Of a DNA stretch of 64,000 bases, positions 17,212 through 25,589 are shown piece after piece. The notes below the pieces were generated by a model that did not search any database, was not told the DNA's origin, and worked only from the letters and a program-made list of their open reading frames with translations. The translations under genes and the position numbers were made by a program. The first letter of the stretch is position 1, and the number at the start of each line of letters is the position of its first letter. Source of the stretch: Acidimicrobiales bacterium (GTDB lineage Bacteria; Actinomycetota; Acidimicrobiia; Acidimicrobiales; SZUA-35); the NCBI GenBank assembly GCA_028285495.1, contig JANQPB010000027.1:148239-212238 (forward strand). Direction: 5' to 3'.

Positions 17212-19320
17212 TCAGCTCCGGCCGACGACGACCTGCCGGAGAACCCCGGCGACCTCGGCCAGCGACTCGGAGGCGTCGGCGACGTCGGCGGCCAGATCGT
17301 TGGTCGACCGGACCGACTCGGCGGCCGACGACACGCTGGCGCTGATCTGGTCGACGGAGTTGCTGGCCGTCGTGGCCTGGTCGGCGATGTTCCTGGTCCG
17401 CTCGACCTGATGCTCGGTCTCGGCGGCGATGCCCGTCTGCAGTGCGCCGATGCTGCGGCTGGTGACGCTCTGTTCCTCCAGTGCACCGGAGATGCTGACC
17501 TGCAGCTCGCTGATGGAGCGGATGGTGTCGTCGATCCGCCCGATGGCCTCGGTGGCCTCACCGGTCTGGCTTCGCATGGCCTGCACCCGGGCGGCGATCT
17601 TCTCCGAGCTCACCGCCGTCTGCTCGGCCAGTTGCTTCACCTCGTTGGCCACGACGGCGAAACCCTTGCCCGACTCGCCGGCCCTGGCCGCCTCGATGGT
17701 GGCGTTGAGCGCCAGCAGCTTCGTCTGCTCGGTGATCGAGGCGATCAGCTCGACCACCTCCTCGACCTCGACGCTGGCCTCCGACAGCCGCTGGATCGTG
17801 GCCGTTGCCCGCCCCGCCTCGTCGACCGCCTGGTCGGCCACCGTGGCCGCCTGCGACGTGTTGTCGGCGATCTCGGCGATCGAGATCATCATCTGATCGA
17901 GGGCATCGGCCGACTCGCCAACCGAGCGGGCGATGGAGGCCATGCCGGTGTCCATCGACCCGATGGCCTGCTGGACCTCACGGACGCTGGTCCGGACCTC
18001 GTTGGCCGCGTCGGCCACCGTCACCGTCTCGGCCGACGCAGCGCTGGCAGCCGAGGCCAGCGCCGAGCTGGAGTCGGCCAGGCTCCGCTCGCCGGAGGCC
18101 ATGTCGGCGATCGAGCGGGTCTTGAGCAGCAGCGGTCGAGTCAGGCTTCGGCCGATCAGCCAGGCCAGGGCTGCGGTGACCAGCACCACGATGGCCGTGC
18201 CGGTGAGCAGCATGTTGCGCATCTGGGTCCGCCCGGCGGCCAGCTTGTCGGCCACGCCGGCCGAGTCGGCCCTCGCTGCGTTGACGACGATCACCCAGTC
18301 CCATGGCTGGAAGTAGGCGAAGTGGGCGTCGATGACGCGGCCGTCGTCGAGGACGTACTCGGCGCTCCCGACTCCGCCGTCGCCGAGGACGATCGCCTCC
18401 TCGACGATCCGCTCGACGTAGCGCCGGCCGTCCGCGTCGACCGTGTCGAGGGCGTTCTCGCCGTCGAGCGATCCGTCGGCGCTGAACACGTAGTCGCCCC
18501 GCTGGGCCCCCGTCGCCCGGAGCACGGTCATGAAGCCGTTCGGTCCGACGTCGACGTTGACGACCGAGTCCCTGAGCTCGTCGACCGCGTCCTGCGGCAG
18601 GCCGACGAAGAACGAGCCGATGACGGCTCCCCTGGCGTCGAAGATCGGGGCGTAGGCGGTGATGTACCAGCGGTTGACGACAAACGCCGTGCCGAGGAAC
18701 GTCTCGCCGTCGAGCAGGGTGTTGACCACGGCGTTCGGGCTGCCGTCCGGGTTGGTGGCCGGGATGTAGGTACCGATGGCCCTGGTGCCGTCGGCCTTGG
18801 CCACGTTGGTCGCCACCCGGAGCATGTCGCCGTCGTCGTTCATCCGCTGGAAGACGGTCGAGATGGCGCCGACCTGGCGCAGCACCTCGTCGACCAGGAC
18901 GGCCTCGTCGTCCGGATCGTCGACCTGCCCGAGCCACTGGTCCCCGACCCGCATCTGGGGAAGCGAGAGCGGCGTCGTCGAGAGGTCGAACTGGTTGACG
19001 GCCGACCACGGCACCAACGCCTCGTCCGAGGTGTTGAAGCCGCCCATCTGCTCGGCCAGGTTCTCCCCGACCCGCACGTCGGCGGCGAGCTTCTGCCGCA
19101 ACGTCGCATCGGTGGTGGCCACGATGTCCTCGGTGCTGGCGGCGATCGAGTCGAGCCTCGCGTACTCCAGCTCGACCGCCTCGGCGGTGGCGGCGTCGGC
19201 GAAGCCGCCGGCCTGCACGATACCGATCGTCATCGTCGTCACTCCGGCCGCCATGGCCGCGACCACGGCCACGAGCACGACCTTGGTGGTGATGGCAACC
19301 CGATTGATCAACGAGAACAT
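17212..19320 (-). CDS. Methyl-accepting chemotaxis protein with Cache-type sensor
   Basis: 702 residues. A signal-anchor helix (about 10-35) precedes a large extracytoplasmic sensor (about 36-385). The segment [20 protein letters not shown] and then [16 protein letters not shown] indicates a Cache_3/Cache_2-type domain. TM2 is [20 protein letters not shown]. The conserved signalling tip is present ([20 protein letters not shown]). A full HAMP domain is missing: only the first half ([20 protein letters not shown]) precedes the signalling helices. No che or flagellar genes are in the window, so it probably feeds a remote CheA. It is monocistronic, with tsaD 49 bp upstream. Confidence 0.9.
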   Translation of the reverse strand: MFSLINRVAITTKVVLVAVVAAMAAGVTTMTIGIVQAGGFADAATAEAVELEYARLDSIAASTEDIVATTDATLRQKLAADVRVGENLAEQMGGFNTSDEALVPWSAVNQFDLSTTPLSLPQMRVGDQWLGQVDDPDDEAVLVDEVLRQVGAISTVFQRMNDDGDMLRVATNVAKADGTRAIGTYIPATNPDGSPNAVVNTLLDGETFLGTAFVVNRWYITAYAPIFDARGAVIGSFFVGLPQDAVDELRDSVVNVDVGPNGFMTVLRATGAQRGDYVFSADGSLDGENALDTVDADGRRYVERIVEEAIVLGDGGVGSAEYVLDDGRVIDAHFAYFQPWDWVIVVNAARADSAGVADKLAAGRTQMRNMLLTGTAIVVLVTAALAWLIGRSLTRPLLLKTRSIADMASGERSLADSSSALASAASAASAETVTVADAANEVRTSVREVQQAIGSMDTGMASIARSVGESADALDQMMISIAEIADNTSQAATVADQAVDEAGRATATIQRLSEASVEVEEVVELIASITEQTKLLALNATIEAARAGESGKGFAVVANEVKQLAEQTAVSSEKIAARVQAMRSQTGEATEAIGRIDDTIRSISELQVSISGALEEQSVTSRSIGALQTGIAAETEHQVERTRNIADQATTASNSVDQISASVSSAAESVRSTNDLAADVADASESLAEVAGVLRQVVVGRS

Positions 19321-19369
19321 GCCTCTTTGGGTCGGAGGTTTCGCCTCGCGACCTGAGCGGGTTCGCCGG

Positions 19370-20389
19370 TCAGGCGACCACCGGGAGGCGCAGCGAGGGG
19401 TCGGCTCCCCCGTCGAGGGGCGTCGGGCCGTCGGCCGCCAGTCGGTGGTGGGCGGCGGCGGCGATCATGGCTGCGTTGTCGGTGCAGAAGGCCCGATCGG
19501 GCACCAGGTGGGCGAGCCCGGCGGCCTCGGCCGCGGCGGCGAACCGGGCCCGCAGCCGTGAATTGGCAGCCACCCCGCCGCCGAGGCACACCGTGCGGGC
19601 GCCGACCCGGTCAGCCGCCACGAGCGTCTTGGTCACCAGCACGTCGACCACCGCCTCCTGGAACGACGCGGCCACGTCGGCGTTGGCGACGTCGGGGTGG
19701 CGGCGGACGTGGTTGACGACGGCCGTCTTCAGGCCGCTGAACGAGAAGTCGAGGCCGATCCGGTCGCGGTCGCCGTCCATCATCGCCCGGGGGAAGCGGA
19801 TGGCCTCGGGGTCGCCGTCGGCGGCCAGCCGGTCGATGATCGGGCCGCCCGGGTAGCCGAGGCCGAGGTAGCGGGCGACCTTGTCGAAGGCCTCACCGGC
19901 CGCATCGTCGATCGTTGCCCCGAGGTAGCGGTACCGGCCGGGCTCGGCCACCTCGACGATCATCGTGTGGCCGCCCGAGACGAGCAGCACCACCAGCGGC
20001 AGCTCGAGATCGGGACGCTCGAGGAACGTGGCGAACAGGTGGCCCTCCATGTGGTTCACGCCGACGTAGGGCACGTCCCAGGCGACGGCCAGGGACTTGG
20101 CGGTGCTGACGCCGATGAGCAGGGCGCCGATCAGGCCGGGGCCGCAGGTCGCAGCGACGGCGTCGACGTCGCTCGGGGTCACCTCGGCCTCGTCCATCGC
20201 CTGGGCCAGCACGGCCTCCATCCGCTCGAGGTGGGCCCGGCTGGCCACCTCGGGGACCACGCCGCCGTACACCGCGTGCAGGTCGATCTGGCTCGACACG
20301 ACGTTGGACAGGACCCGGTGGCCGTCGGCGACGACGGCGACCGAGGTCTCGTCGCAGCTGGTCTCGATGGCGAGGATGCGAGCGGTCAT
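19370..20389 (-). CDS. tsaD: tRNA N6-adenosine threonylcarbamoyltransferase TsaD
   Basis: 339 residues of the Kae1/TsaD family. It transfers threonylcarbamoyl to A37 of ANN-decoding tRNAs, working with TsaB and TsaE. It begins [20 protein letters not shown]; the metal-binding NHMEGH motif and the VSGGHT motif are intact. The track ORF to 21070 reads through the two upstream genes. The ATG at 20389 overlaps the rimI stop by 4 nt (ATGA), so translation is coupled. Last gene of tsaE-tsaB-rimI-tsaD. Confidence 0.97.
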   Translation of the reverse strand: MTARILAIETSCDETSVAVVADGHRVLSNVVSSQIDLHAVYGGVVPEVASRAHLERMEAVLAQAMDEAEVTPSDVDAVAATCGPGLIGALLIGVSTAKSLAVAWDVPYVGVNHMEGHLFATFLERPDLELPLVVLLVSGGHTMIVEVAEPGRYRYLGATIDDAAGEAFDKVARYLGLGYPGGPIIDRLAADGDPEAIRFPRAMMDGDRDRIGLDFSFSGLKTAVVNHVRRHPDVANADVAASFQEAVVDVLVTKTLVAADRVGARTVCLGGGVAANSRLRARFAAAAEAAGLAHLVPDRAFCTDNAAMIAAAAHHRLAADGPTPLDGGADPSLRLPVVA

Positions 20390-20904
20390 TCGAGGCCTCC
20401 GAGCGTGCGCAGCCGGGCCCGGACGTCGGGGCGGTACAGACCGTGACACCACATGATCTCGGCGTCGGCGCCGTCCGCGTAGTACCGGGGTCGGCGCCCG
20501 GCCACCTCGAACCCGAATCGGCGGTAGAGCTCGATGGCGGCGACGTTGTCGGTCCGGACCTCGAGCGTGGCCGCCGTCGCTCCCCGATCGCCGGCGGCGA
20601 GCAACAGCGAGGCCAGCAGGCGACTGGCCACCCGCCGGCGCCGCTGGCCGGGCGCGACCACCAGGTTCATCACGTGGACGTCGTCGACGACGAGCAGGAC
20701 CCCGCCGAAGCCGACGATCCGGCGCCGGCGACCCCGCCCGACGGCGGCGACCAGCCACAGCCGGTCGGCGCGATCGCCGTCGAGCTCGCCGGCCAGGAGC
20801 TCGCGGCTCCAGGGGTCGGGCGAGCTGTCGATCTCGAGACCGTGGACGGCGTCGAGGTCGCCGGGGCTGAGGGCGCTCAGCTCGACCGTCGTCGCCGCGC
20901 TCAC
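20386..20904 (-). CDS. rimI: Ribosomal-protein-alanine N-acetyltransferase RimI (GNAT)
   Basis: 172 residues of the GNAT fold. The acetyl-CoA loop appears as VVAPGQRRRRVASRLLASLL, followed by EVRTDNVAAIELYRRFGFEV. RimI acetylates the N-terminus of ribosomal protein S18 in E. coli and is commonly fused or adjacent to TsaB/TsaD genes in actinobacteria. The start GTG overlaps the tsaB stop (GTGA), and its own stop overlaps tsaD. The C-terminal 15 residues are an extension beyond the family core. Confidence 0.9.
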   Translation of the reverse strand: MSAATTVELSALSPGDLDAVHGLEIDSSPDPWSRELLAGELDGDRADRLWLVAAVGRGRRRRIVGFGGVLLVVDDVHVMNLVVAPGQRRRRVASRLLASLLLAAGDRGATAATLEVRTDNVAAIELYRRFGFEVAGRRPRYYADGADAEIMWCHGLYRPDVRARLRTLGGLE

Positions 20905-21638
20905 GACGCCGCCACCTCGGGCCGGGTGCGGACATTGGCCACGGCGTCCGGCTCCCGCAGGTACAAGGGCCGGATGGCGGTCCCCGGGCCGGCCGGGCGG
21001 CGGGCGGCCAGCGCCAGCAGGTCGGCGGCCCGCGGATGCCGTCCGTCGAGGCCGACGACGTCGACGCCACCCGGGTCGGTGCGGGGTCGCAGGTAGAGAT
21101 CTCGGTAGCGGTCGAAGCCGTCGCCGAGCACCGCGCCGGCGGCCTCGACCGCCAGCTCCTCCGGCCGACCGACTCGGGCCTCGCCGTCGGGCACGCCGTC
21201 GACGAAGCGCTGCTGGAACACCTCCTGGCGCCGGGCGTCGATGACGGCGGTGGCCGGGCCGACCGACGCCCCGGCGGCCAGGACCTCGAGGCTCGTGACG
21301 CCGACGACCGGGATCCCGATGGCGAACGCCAGGCCCCGCACCGTGGCCAGGCCGACCCGGAGGCCGGTGAACCGACCGGGGCCGACGTCGACCGCGAGCC
21401 AGCCGAGCTCGCTCGCGGCCAGGCCGGCCCGATCGAGAAGCTCGGCCAGGCGCGGGGTCAGCTCCTCGGCGTGGCGGCGCTCGGTGGCCACCTCGACGTC
21501 GATGACCGACTCGACGCTGTCGGGCCCGCCGGCCGCCACCGCCCGGCCGACGGCGAGCCCCATGACCCCGGTCGATGACGTGACCGCCAGGCCGGCGGTT
21601 CCGGCGGCGGGACGGGTGGGGACGGCGGGGACGGTCAT
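20901..21638 (-). CDS. tsaB: tRNA threonylcarbamoyladenosine biosynthesis protein TsaB
   Basis: 245 residues of the ASKHA fold. The conserved VDVGPGRFTGLRVGLATVRG segment identifies TsaB, the non-catalytic partner that dimerises with TsaD. The ATG at 21638 overlaps the tsaE stop by 4 nt; the longer track start (21860) lies inside tsaE. The first 25 residues are Ala/Pro-rich compared with typical TsaB. Confidence 0.93.
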   Translation of the reverse strand: MTVPAVPTRPAAGTAGLAVTSSTGVMGLAVGRAVAAGGPDSVESVIDVEVATERRHAEELTPRLAELLDRAGLAASELGWLAVDVGPGRFTGLRVGLATVRGLAFAIGIPVVGVTSLEVLAAGASVGPATAVIDARRQEVFQQRFVDGVPDGEARVGRPEELAVEAAGAVLGDGFDRYRDLYLRPRTDPGGVDVVGLDGRHPRAADLLALAARRPAGPGTAIRPLYLREPDAVANVRTRPEVAAS

Positions 21639-22201
21639 CGGCGACCGCCGGCCTCGGACACCGCCGGGTCGACCCAGCCGGCGAGCAACCGGTCGAGCCC
21701 CCGCTCCCCCACCGGTCCGGTCACGTCGATCACCCGACGGTCCAGCGCGGCGCCCGCCACGGAGCCATCGTCGGCTCGACCGTCGTCGTCGAGCTCGGCG
21801 TAGCGGAAGGCCAGGTGCAGCCGGTCGGATGGCAGCAGCCCGGCGATCCGATCGCCCCACTCGATGACGGTGACGCCGGTCTCCTGCAGCTCGTCGAGCG
21901 CCAGGTCGGCCGCGTCGGCCTCACCATCGAGCCGGTAGGCGTCGAGGTGGTGGAGCACGATGCGGCCCGCGTAGCGGTTGGCCAGGGTGAAGGTCGGGCT
22001 GGTGATCGGCTCGTCGACCCCGAGGGCCCGCCCGAGACCCTGGGTGAAACAGGTCTTGCCCGCCCCGAGGTCGCCGGTCAGCACCAGCACGTCGCCGACC
22101 GCCAGCACCGGGGCCAGCGCGGCGCCGATTGCCTGGGTGTGGTCCGGGCCGTCGCTGCGCAGCCGCAGCGAACGGGTCGGGGTGACGGGGTCGATGGACA
22201 T
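21635..22201 (-). CDS. tsaE: tRNA threonylcarbamoyladenosine biosynthesis ATPase TsaE
   Basis: 188 residues of a P-loop protein. Walker A is GDLGAGKTCFTQGL, followed by the diagnostic ITSPTFTLANRY and HLDAYRL. TsaE hydrolyses ATP to reset the TsaB-TsaD complex. First gene of the t6A operon; a TAGCCT hexamer 7 nt before its ATG suggests leaderless transcription. The C-terminal 45 residues are extra. It diverges from the PLP gene at 22284. Confidence 0.95.
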   Translation of the reverse strand: MSIDPVTPTRSLRLRSDGPDHTQAIGAALAPVLAVGDVLVLTGDLGAGKTCFTQGLGRALGVDEPITSPTFTLANRYAGRIVLHHLDAYRLDGEADAADLALDELQETGVTVIEWGDRIAGLLPSDRLHLAFRYAELDDDGRADDGSVAGAALDRRVIDVTGPVGERGLDRLLAGWVDPAVSEAGGRR

Positions 22202-22208
22202 CCACTTC

Positions 22209-22214
22209 AGGCTA
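22209..22214 (-). promoter_or_regulatory. Leaderless -10 hexamer for the tsaE operon
   Basis: TAGCCT on the minus strand lies 7 nt from the tsaE ATG. Confidence 0.5.
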
Positions 22215-22271
22215 ACGCTGAGCGGCCCCGGCCCTGCCGGGCCGAGGCGGACGGTCGAGGCCGGCGGTTGT

Positions 22272-22277
22272 TACGGT
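22272..22277 (+). promoter_or_regulatory. Leaderless -10 hexamer for the PLP dehydratase gene
   Basis: TACGGT lies 6 nt before the GTG at 22284 and supports that start over the longer track ORF. Confidence 0.5.
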
Positions 22278-22283
22278 GGCCCG

Positions 22284-23282
22284 GTGACCGAGACCGCTCG
22301 TCCGGCCGATGCGCCGGCGCTGACCCCCGACCGGGTGGAGGCGGCCGCCGCCACGCTGGCCGGACGAATCCGGACCACGCCGATCCTGACCGTCGACGGG
22401 CGGGAGCTCGGCGTCGAGGGAACGGTGACCCTCAAGCTCGAGCTGCTGCAGCACTCCGGCACCTTCAAGGCTCGCGGCGCACTCAACTTCCTGTCGACCA
22501 ACCCGGTGGCGGACGCCGGCGTGACCGCCGCCTCGGGCGGCAACCACGGCGTCGCCGTCGCCTGGGCGGCGGCCCGGCTCGGCCATCGGGCCACGATCTT
22601 CGTGCCGACCATCTCCGCCCCGGCCAAGGTGGCCCGGCTCCGAGCCCTCGGCGCCGAGGTGGTGCAGACGGGCGACGTCTACGCCGACGCCCTGGCCGCC
22701 TGCCGGGAGCACCAGGCCACCACCGGGGCCACGTCGGTCCACGCCTACGAGGCGGTCGACGTCATGGCCGGCGCCGGGACGACGGCAAGGGAGCTGGAGG
22801 CCCAGGTCGCGGCCGCCGGGCTGCCGCCGATCGACTCGGTGCTGGTGGCCTGCGGCGGCGGTGGGCTGTCCGGGGGGATCGCCGGCTGGCTCGGCGACCG
22901 GGCCGAGGTCGTCGCCGGCGAGACCGACGGCACGGCGGCCTGGGCCCGGGCCCGCGAGGCCGGGCGGCCCGTCGACGTCGACGTGAGCGGGATCGCCGCC
23001 GACGCGCTCGGCGCCACCCGACTCGGCCAGTTGGCCTTCGACACCCTCGCCGGGGCCGGGGCGGCCAGCGTCGTCGTCGACGACGAGGCCACGATCGCCG
23101 CCCGCCGGTTCCTGTGGGCCGAGTTCCGCCTGGCCGTCGAGGCGTCGGCCGCGGTGCCGGTGGCCGCACTCGTGACCGGAGCGTGGCGGCCACCGTCCGG
23201 GAGCCACACCGCCGTCGTCGTGTGCGGCGCCAACACCTCGCCGGCCGACCTCGATCCCGACCCGGAGCGCCAGACCCCGTGA
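22284..23282 (+). CDS. Threonine/serine dehydratase family PLP enzyme
   Basis: 332 residues of PLP fold type II. The Schiff-base lysine is in HSGTFKARGALN, the amino-acid carboxylate loop is SGGNHGVAVAW, and the phosphate-binding glycine loop is ACGGGGLSGG. It is short, with no C-terminal ACT domain, as in catabolic threonine dehydratase or serine racemase. Deamination of Thr/Ser or racemisation are both possible. The GTG at 22284 is supported by a leaderless -10. Its stop overlaps the next GTG (GTGA), coupling it to a class V aminotransferase-like enzyme. Confidence 0.85.
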   Translation: MTETARPADAPALTPDRVEAAAATLAGRIRTTPILTVDGRELGVEGTVTLKLELLQHSGTFKARGALNFLSTNPVADAGVTAASGGNHGVAVAWAAARLGHRATIFVPTISAPAKVARLRALGAEVVQTGDVYADALAACREHQATTGATSVHAYEAVDVMAGAGTTARELEAQVAAAGLPPIDSVLVACGGGGLSGGIAGWLGDRAEVVAGETDGTAAWARAREAGRPVDVDVSGIAADALGATRLGQLAFDTLAGAGAASVVVDDEATIAARRFLWAEFRLAVEASAAVPVAALVTGAWRPPSGSHTAVVVCGANTSPADLDPDPERQTP

Positions 23283-24580
23283 CCGACCCGAACCCGACCC
23301 CGGCGACCGAGCTCGACGTCGACCACGTCCGGGCCCAGTTCCCGGCCATCGCGACAACCGACGGCCCCGAGCCCTGGATCCACCTGGAGAACGCCGGCGG
23401 CAGCCACCTGCCCCGGCACGTCATCGACCTCACCACGAGCTACCTGTCGCACCACCGGGTCCAGCCGAACGCCCCGGCCGGCCCCGCCCGCACCGCCGGC
23501 GATCTGATGGAGCGCGGGTTGGCTGCGGCCGCCGCCACCTTCGACGCCGACCGCACCGGCCGGACCGACCGGGACGGCGATGTCGGCGACGTGCACATCG
23601 GCCCGTCGACCAGTCAGAACACCTACGTCCTGGCCCAGGCCATCGCAGCGACGCTCCGACCGGGCGACGGGATCGTCGTCACCAACCAGGACCACGAGGC
23701 CAACATCGGGGCCTGGCGCCGCCTGGCCGATCGGGGAGCCACGATCCGGCAGTGGTCGGTCGACTCCGACCGGGGCCTGCTCGACCCGGCCGACCTGGAG
23801 GCCCTGGTCGACGATCGGACCAGGGTCATCTGTGTGACCCACGCCTCGAACCTGGCGGCCACGATCAACCCGATCGCCGAGGTGGCCGAGGTGGCCGGCG
23901 CCGTCGGGGCGATGCTGGTGGTCGACGGCGTCTCGTGGGCGCCGCACGCCGCGATCGACGTCGCCGACCTCGGCTGCGACGTCTACCTCTACAGCACCTA
24001 CAAGACCTACGGCCCCCACCAGGGCCTGATGTGGACCCGGGCCGGCCTGGCCGACGAGCTGACCAACCAGGGCCACTGGTTCAATGCCAGGCGGTCGCTG
24101 GCCCGCCTCACCCCGGCCGGGCCCGATCACGCCTCCGTCGCCGCCATCGCCGGGATGGTCGACTACTACGACGAGTTGTTCCGGCACCACTTCGGGTCGA
24201 CCGAGCCAGCCAAGCTGCGCCGCTGGCAGCGGATCGCCCGGGTCTACGACCTGGTCGCAACCCATGAGGAGCGGCTGATGACGCCGCTGCTCGACTTCCT
24301 CACCGGGCGGGGCGTCCGCATCGTCGGATCGACCAGCACGTCACGAGCCGAGCGGGCGCCGACGATCGCCTTCGACCCGGGGCCCGTCGGTGGTGCCGCG
24401 GTGGTCGAGGCCCTGGCCGGTGCCGGGATCGGGGTCGGGCACGGCCACTTCTACGCCCGCCGACTGGTCGACGCCATCGGCATCACCGACCCGGAGGGCA
24501 TCGTCCGGATCTCGGCCGTGCACTACAACACGGTCGACGAGATCGAGCGGACGATCGAGGCCCTCGACCGCGTCCTGTAG
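23279..24580 (+). CDS. Cysteine desulfurase-like aminotransferase class V protein
   Basis: 433 residues of PLP fold type I. IHLENAGGSHLP at the N-terminus and TSQNTYVLAQAI match the cysteine desulfurase-like (SufS/Csd/selenocysteine lyase) superfamily. The probable PLP lysine is in YLYSTYKTYGPHQG, after LVVDGVSWAPHAAIDV. The C-terminal loop that usually carries the sulfur-accepting Cys shows no obvious Cys, so sulfur transfer is doubtful; lyase or aminotransferase-like chemistry is equally plausible. It overlaps the upstream dehydratase gene by 4 nt. Confidence 0.83.
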   Translation: MTDPNPTPATELDVDHVRAQFPAIATTDGPEPWIHLENAGGSHLPRHVIDLTTSYLSHHRVQPNAPAGPARTAGDLMERGLAAAAATFDADRTGRTDRDGDVGDVHIGPSTSQNTYVLAQAIAATLRPGDGIVVTNQDHEANIGAWRRLADRGATIRQWSVDSDRGLLDPADLEALVDDRTRVICVTHASNLAATINPIAEVAEVAGAVGAMLVVDGVSWAPHAAIDVADLGCDVYLYSTYKTYGPHQGLMWTRAGLADELTNQGHWFNARRSLARLTPAGPDHASVAAIAGMVDYYDELFRHHFGSTEPAKLRRWQRIARVYDLVATHEERLMTPLLDFLTGRGVRIVGSTSTSRAERAPTIAFDPGPVGGAAVVEALAGAGIGVGHGHFYARRLVDAIGITDPEGIVRISAVHYNTVDEIERTIEALDRVL

Positions 24581-24593
24581 CCGGGCAGGAGCC

Positions 24594-24607
24594 CCGGACC
24601 AGTCCGG
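24594..24607. terminator. Short hairpin between convergent genes
   Basis: CCGGAC-CA-GTCCGG lies in the 37-bp gap between the aminotransferase-like gene and the P1 peptidase gene and can act on both strands. Confidence 0.4.
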
Positions 24608-24617
24608 TCGAGCCCGG

Positions 24618-25532
24618 TCAGGGAGCGACGGAGCGGACGGCGGCGGCCACCGCCGCCTGGGTCAGGAGCCGCAGGTGGGCCAGGTCGACGGGGCCGTGCG
24701 GGTTGTCCGGCTCGGGATCGATCTCGCCGGTGGCCGCAGCGACGATGGCATCACCGTCGGCGGCGGTGTGGGCCGGCAGCAGCGACCTGGCCAGGCCATC
24801 GTGGGCGCTCTGGGCCAGCAGGTGGCAGCCCACCTTGTCGAGCCGGGCGTTGGTGACCACGATCCCGATCGTCGTGTTGGTGGCGGTGTCGCCGGCGTCG
24901 GAACCGGCGGCCGCGGCCCCGCCGTCGTCCGGTTCGATCTCGGGACGCTTCGGGGGGCCGATGTCGTCGACCGACGTGCCGTCGTCGACGAAGCCGTAGG
25001 CGTTGACGGCGATCAGCGCCGACACGGTGAACGGGCCGGACCGGCGGGTGGCGGCGCCGATGCCGCCGGGCTGCGGTTCGCCTCCCCACTTGCCGACGGT
25101 GGCCCCGGTTCCGGCCCCGACCAGGCCGACGGCGTGGTCGTCGGTGGTGGCGGCATCGAGGGCCAGGCGCCCCTCGACCGGTCCCGGGCGCACCGTGGCG
25201 TCGCCGACCGCCAGGTCGAACAGCGACAGGCCGACCACGATCGGCACCACGCCGACCCGGGTCTCGAAGCCACGGCCCTGCGCCTCGAGCGCCGGCATGA
25301 CCCCGTCGGCGGCGGCCAGCCCGAAGGCCGACCCACCGCTGAGAACGACGGCGTCGACCGTGGCGACCGTCCGCACCGGGTCGAGCAGGGCCAGCTCCCG
25401 GCTGGCCGGCGCCCCGCCCCTCACCTCACCGGAGGCGACGGTCCCCGGCGGCAGCACGACCACGGTACAGCCGGTTCTGGCCTCCTCGTCGGTCCAGTGG
25501 CCGACGGCCACCCCGGTCACGTCGGTGAGCAC
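24618..25532 (-). CDS. P1 family peptidase (DmpA/NylC-like N-terminal nucleophile hydrolase)
   Basis: 304 residues. The family opens with LTDVTGVAVGHWTDEEARTG and contains VVLSGGSAFGLAAADGVM. The autocleavage site is at NTTIGIVVTNARLDKVG, where the second subunit would begin with the nucleophilic Thr. Relatives include the L-aminopeptidase DmpA, beta-peptidyl aminopeptidase BapA and nylon hydrolase NylC. The natural substrate is unknown. A Gly/Ala/Asp-rich linker (about 210-225) precedes the cleavage site. The GTG at 25532 has a TACGAT hexamer 6 nt upstream. Confidence 0.88.
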   Translation of the reverse strand: MLTDVTGVAVGHWTDEEARTGCTVVVLPPGTVASGEVRGGAPASRELALLDPVRTVATVDAVVLSGGSAFGLAAADGVMPALEAQGRGFETRVGVVPIVVGLSLFDLAVGDATVRPGPVEGRLALDAATTDDHAVGLVGAGTGATVGKWGGEPQPGGIGAATRRSGPFTVSALIAVNAYGFVDDGTSVDDIGPPKRPEIEPDDGGAAAAGSDAGDTATNTTIGIVVTNARLDKVGCHLLAQSAHDGLARSLLPAHTAADGDAIVAAATGEIDPEPDNPHGPVDLAHLRLLTQAAVAAAVRSVAP

Positions 25533-25538
25533 GGGCCG

Positions 25539-25544
25539 ATCGTA
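25539..25544 (-). promoter_or_regulatory. Leaderless -10 hexamer for the P1 peptidase gene
   Basis: TACGAT lies 6 nt before the GTG at 25532. Confidence 0.5.
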
Positions 25545-25589
25545 GCCTCGCCCCGCCGGGCGGGAACGCCTCCCGCCCGGGACGCGTCC

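Noticed and set aside
12802-19356. 2184-aa plus-strand ORF
   Set aside because: It runs antisense to the ABC transporter and chemoreceptor genes, whose domains are clear; long stop-free shadows are expected at this GC content.
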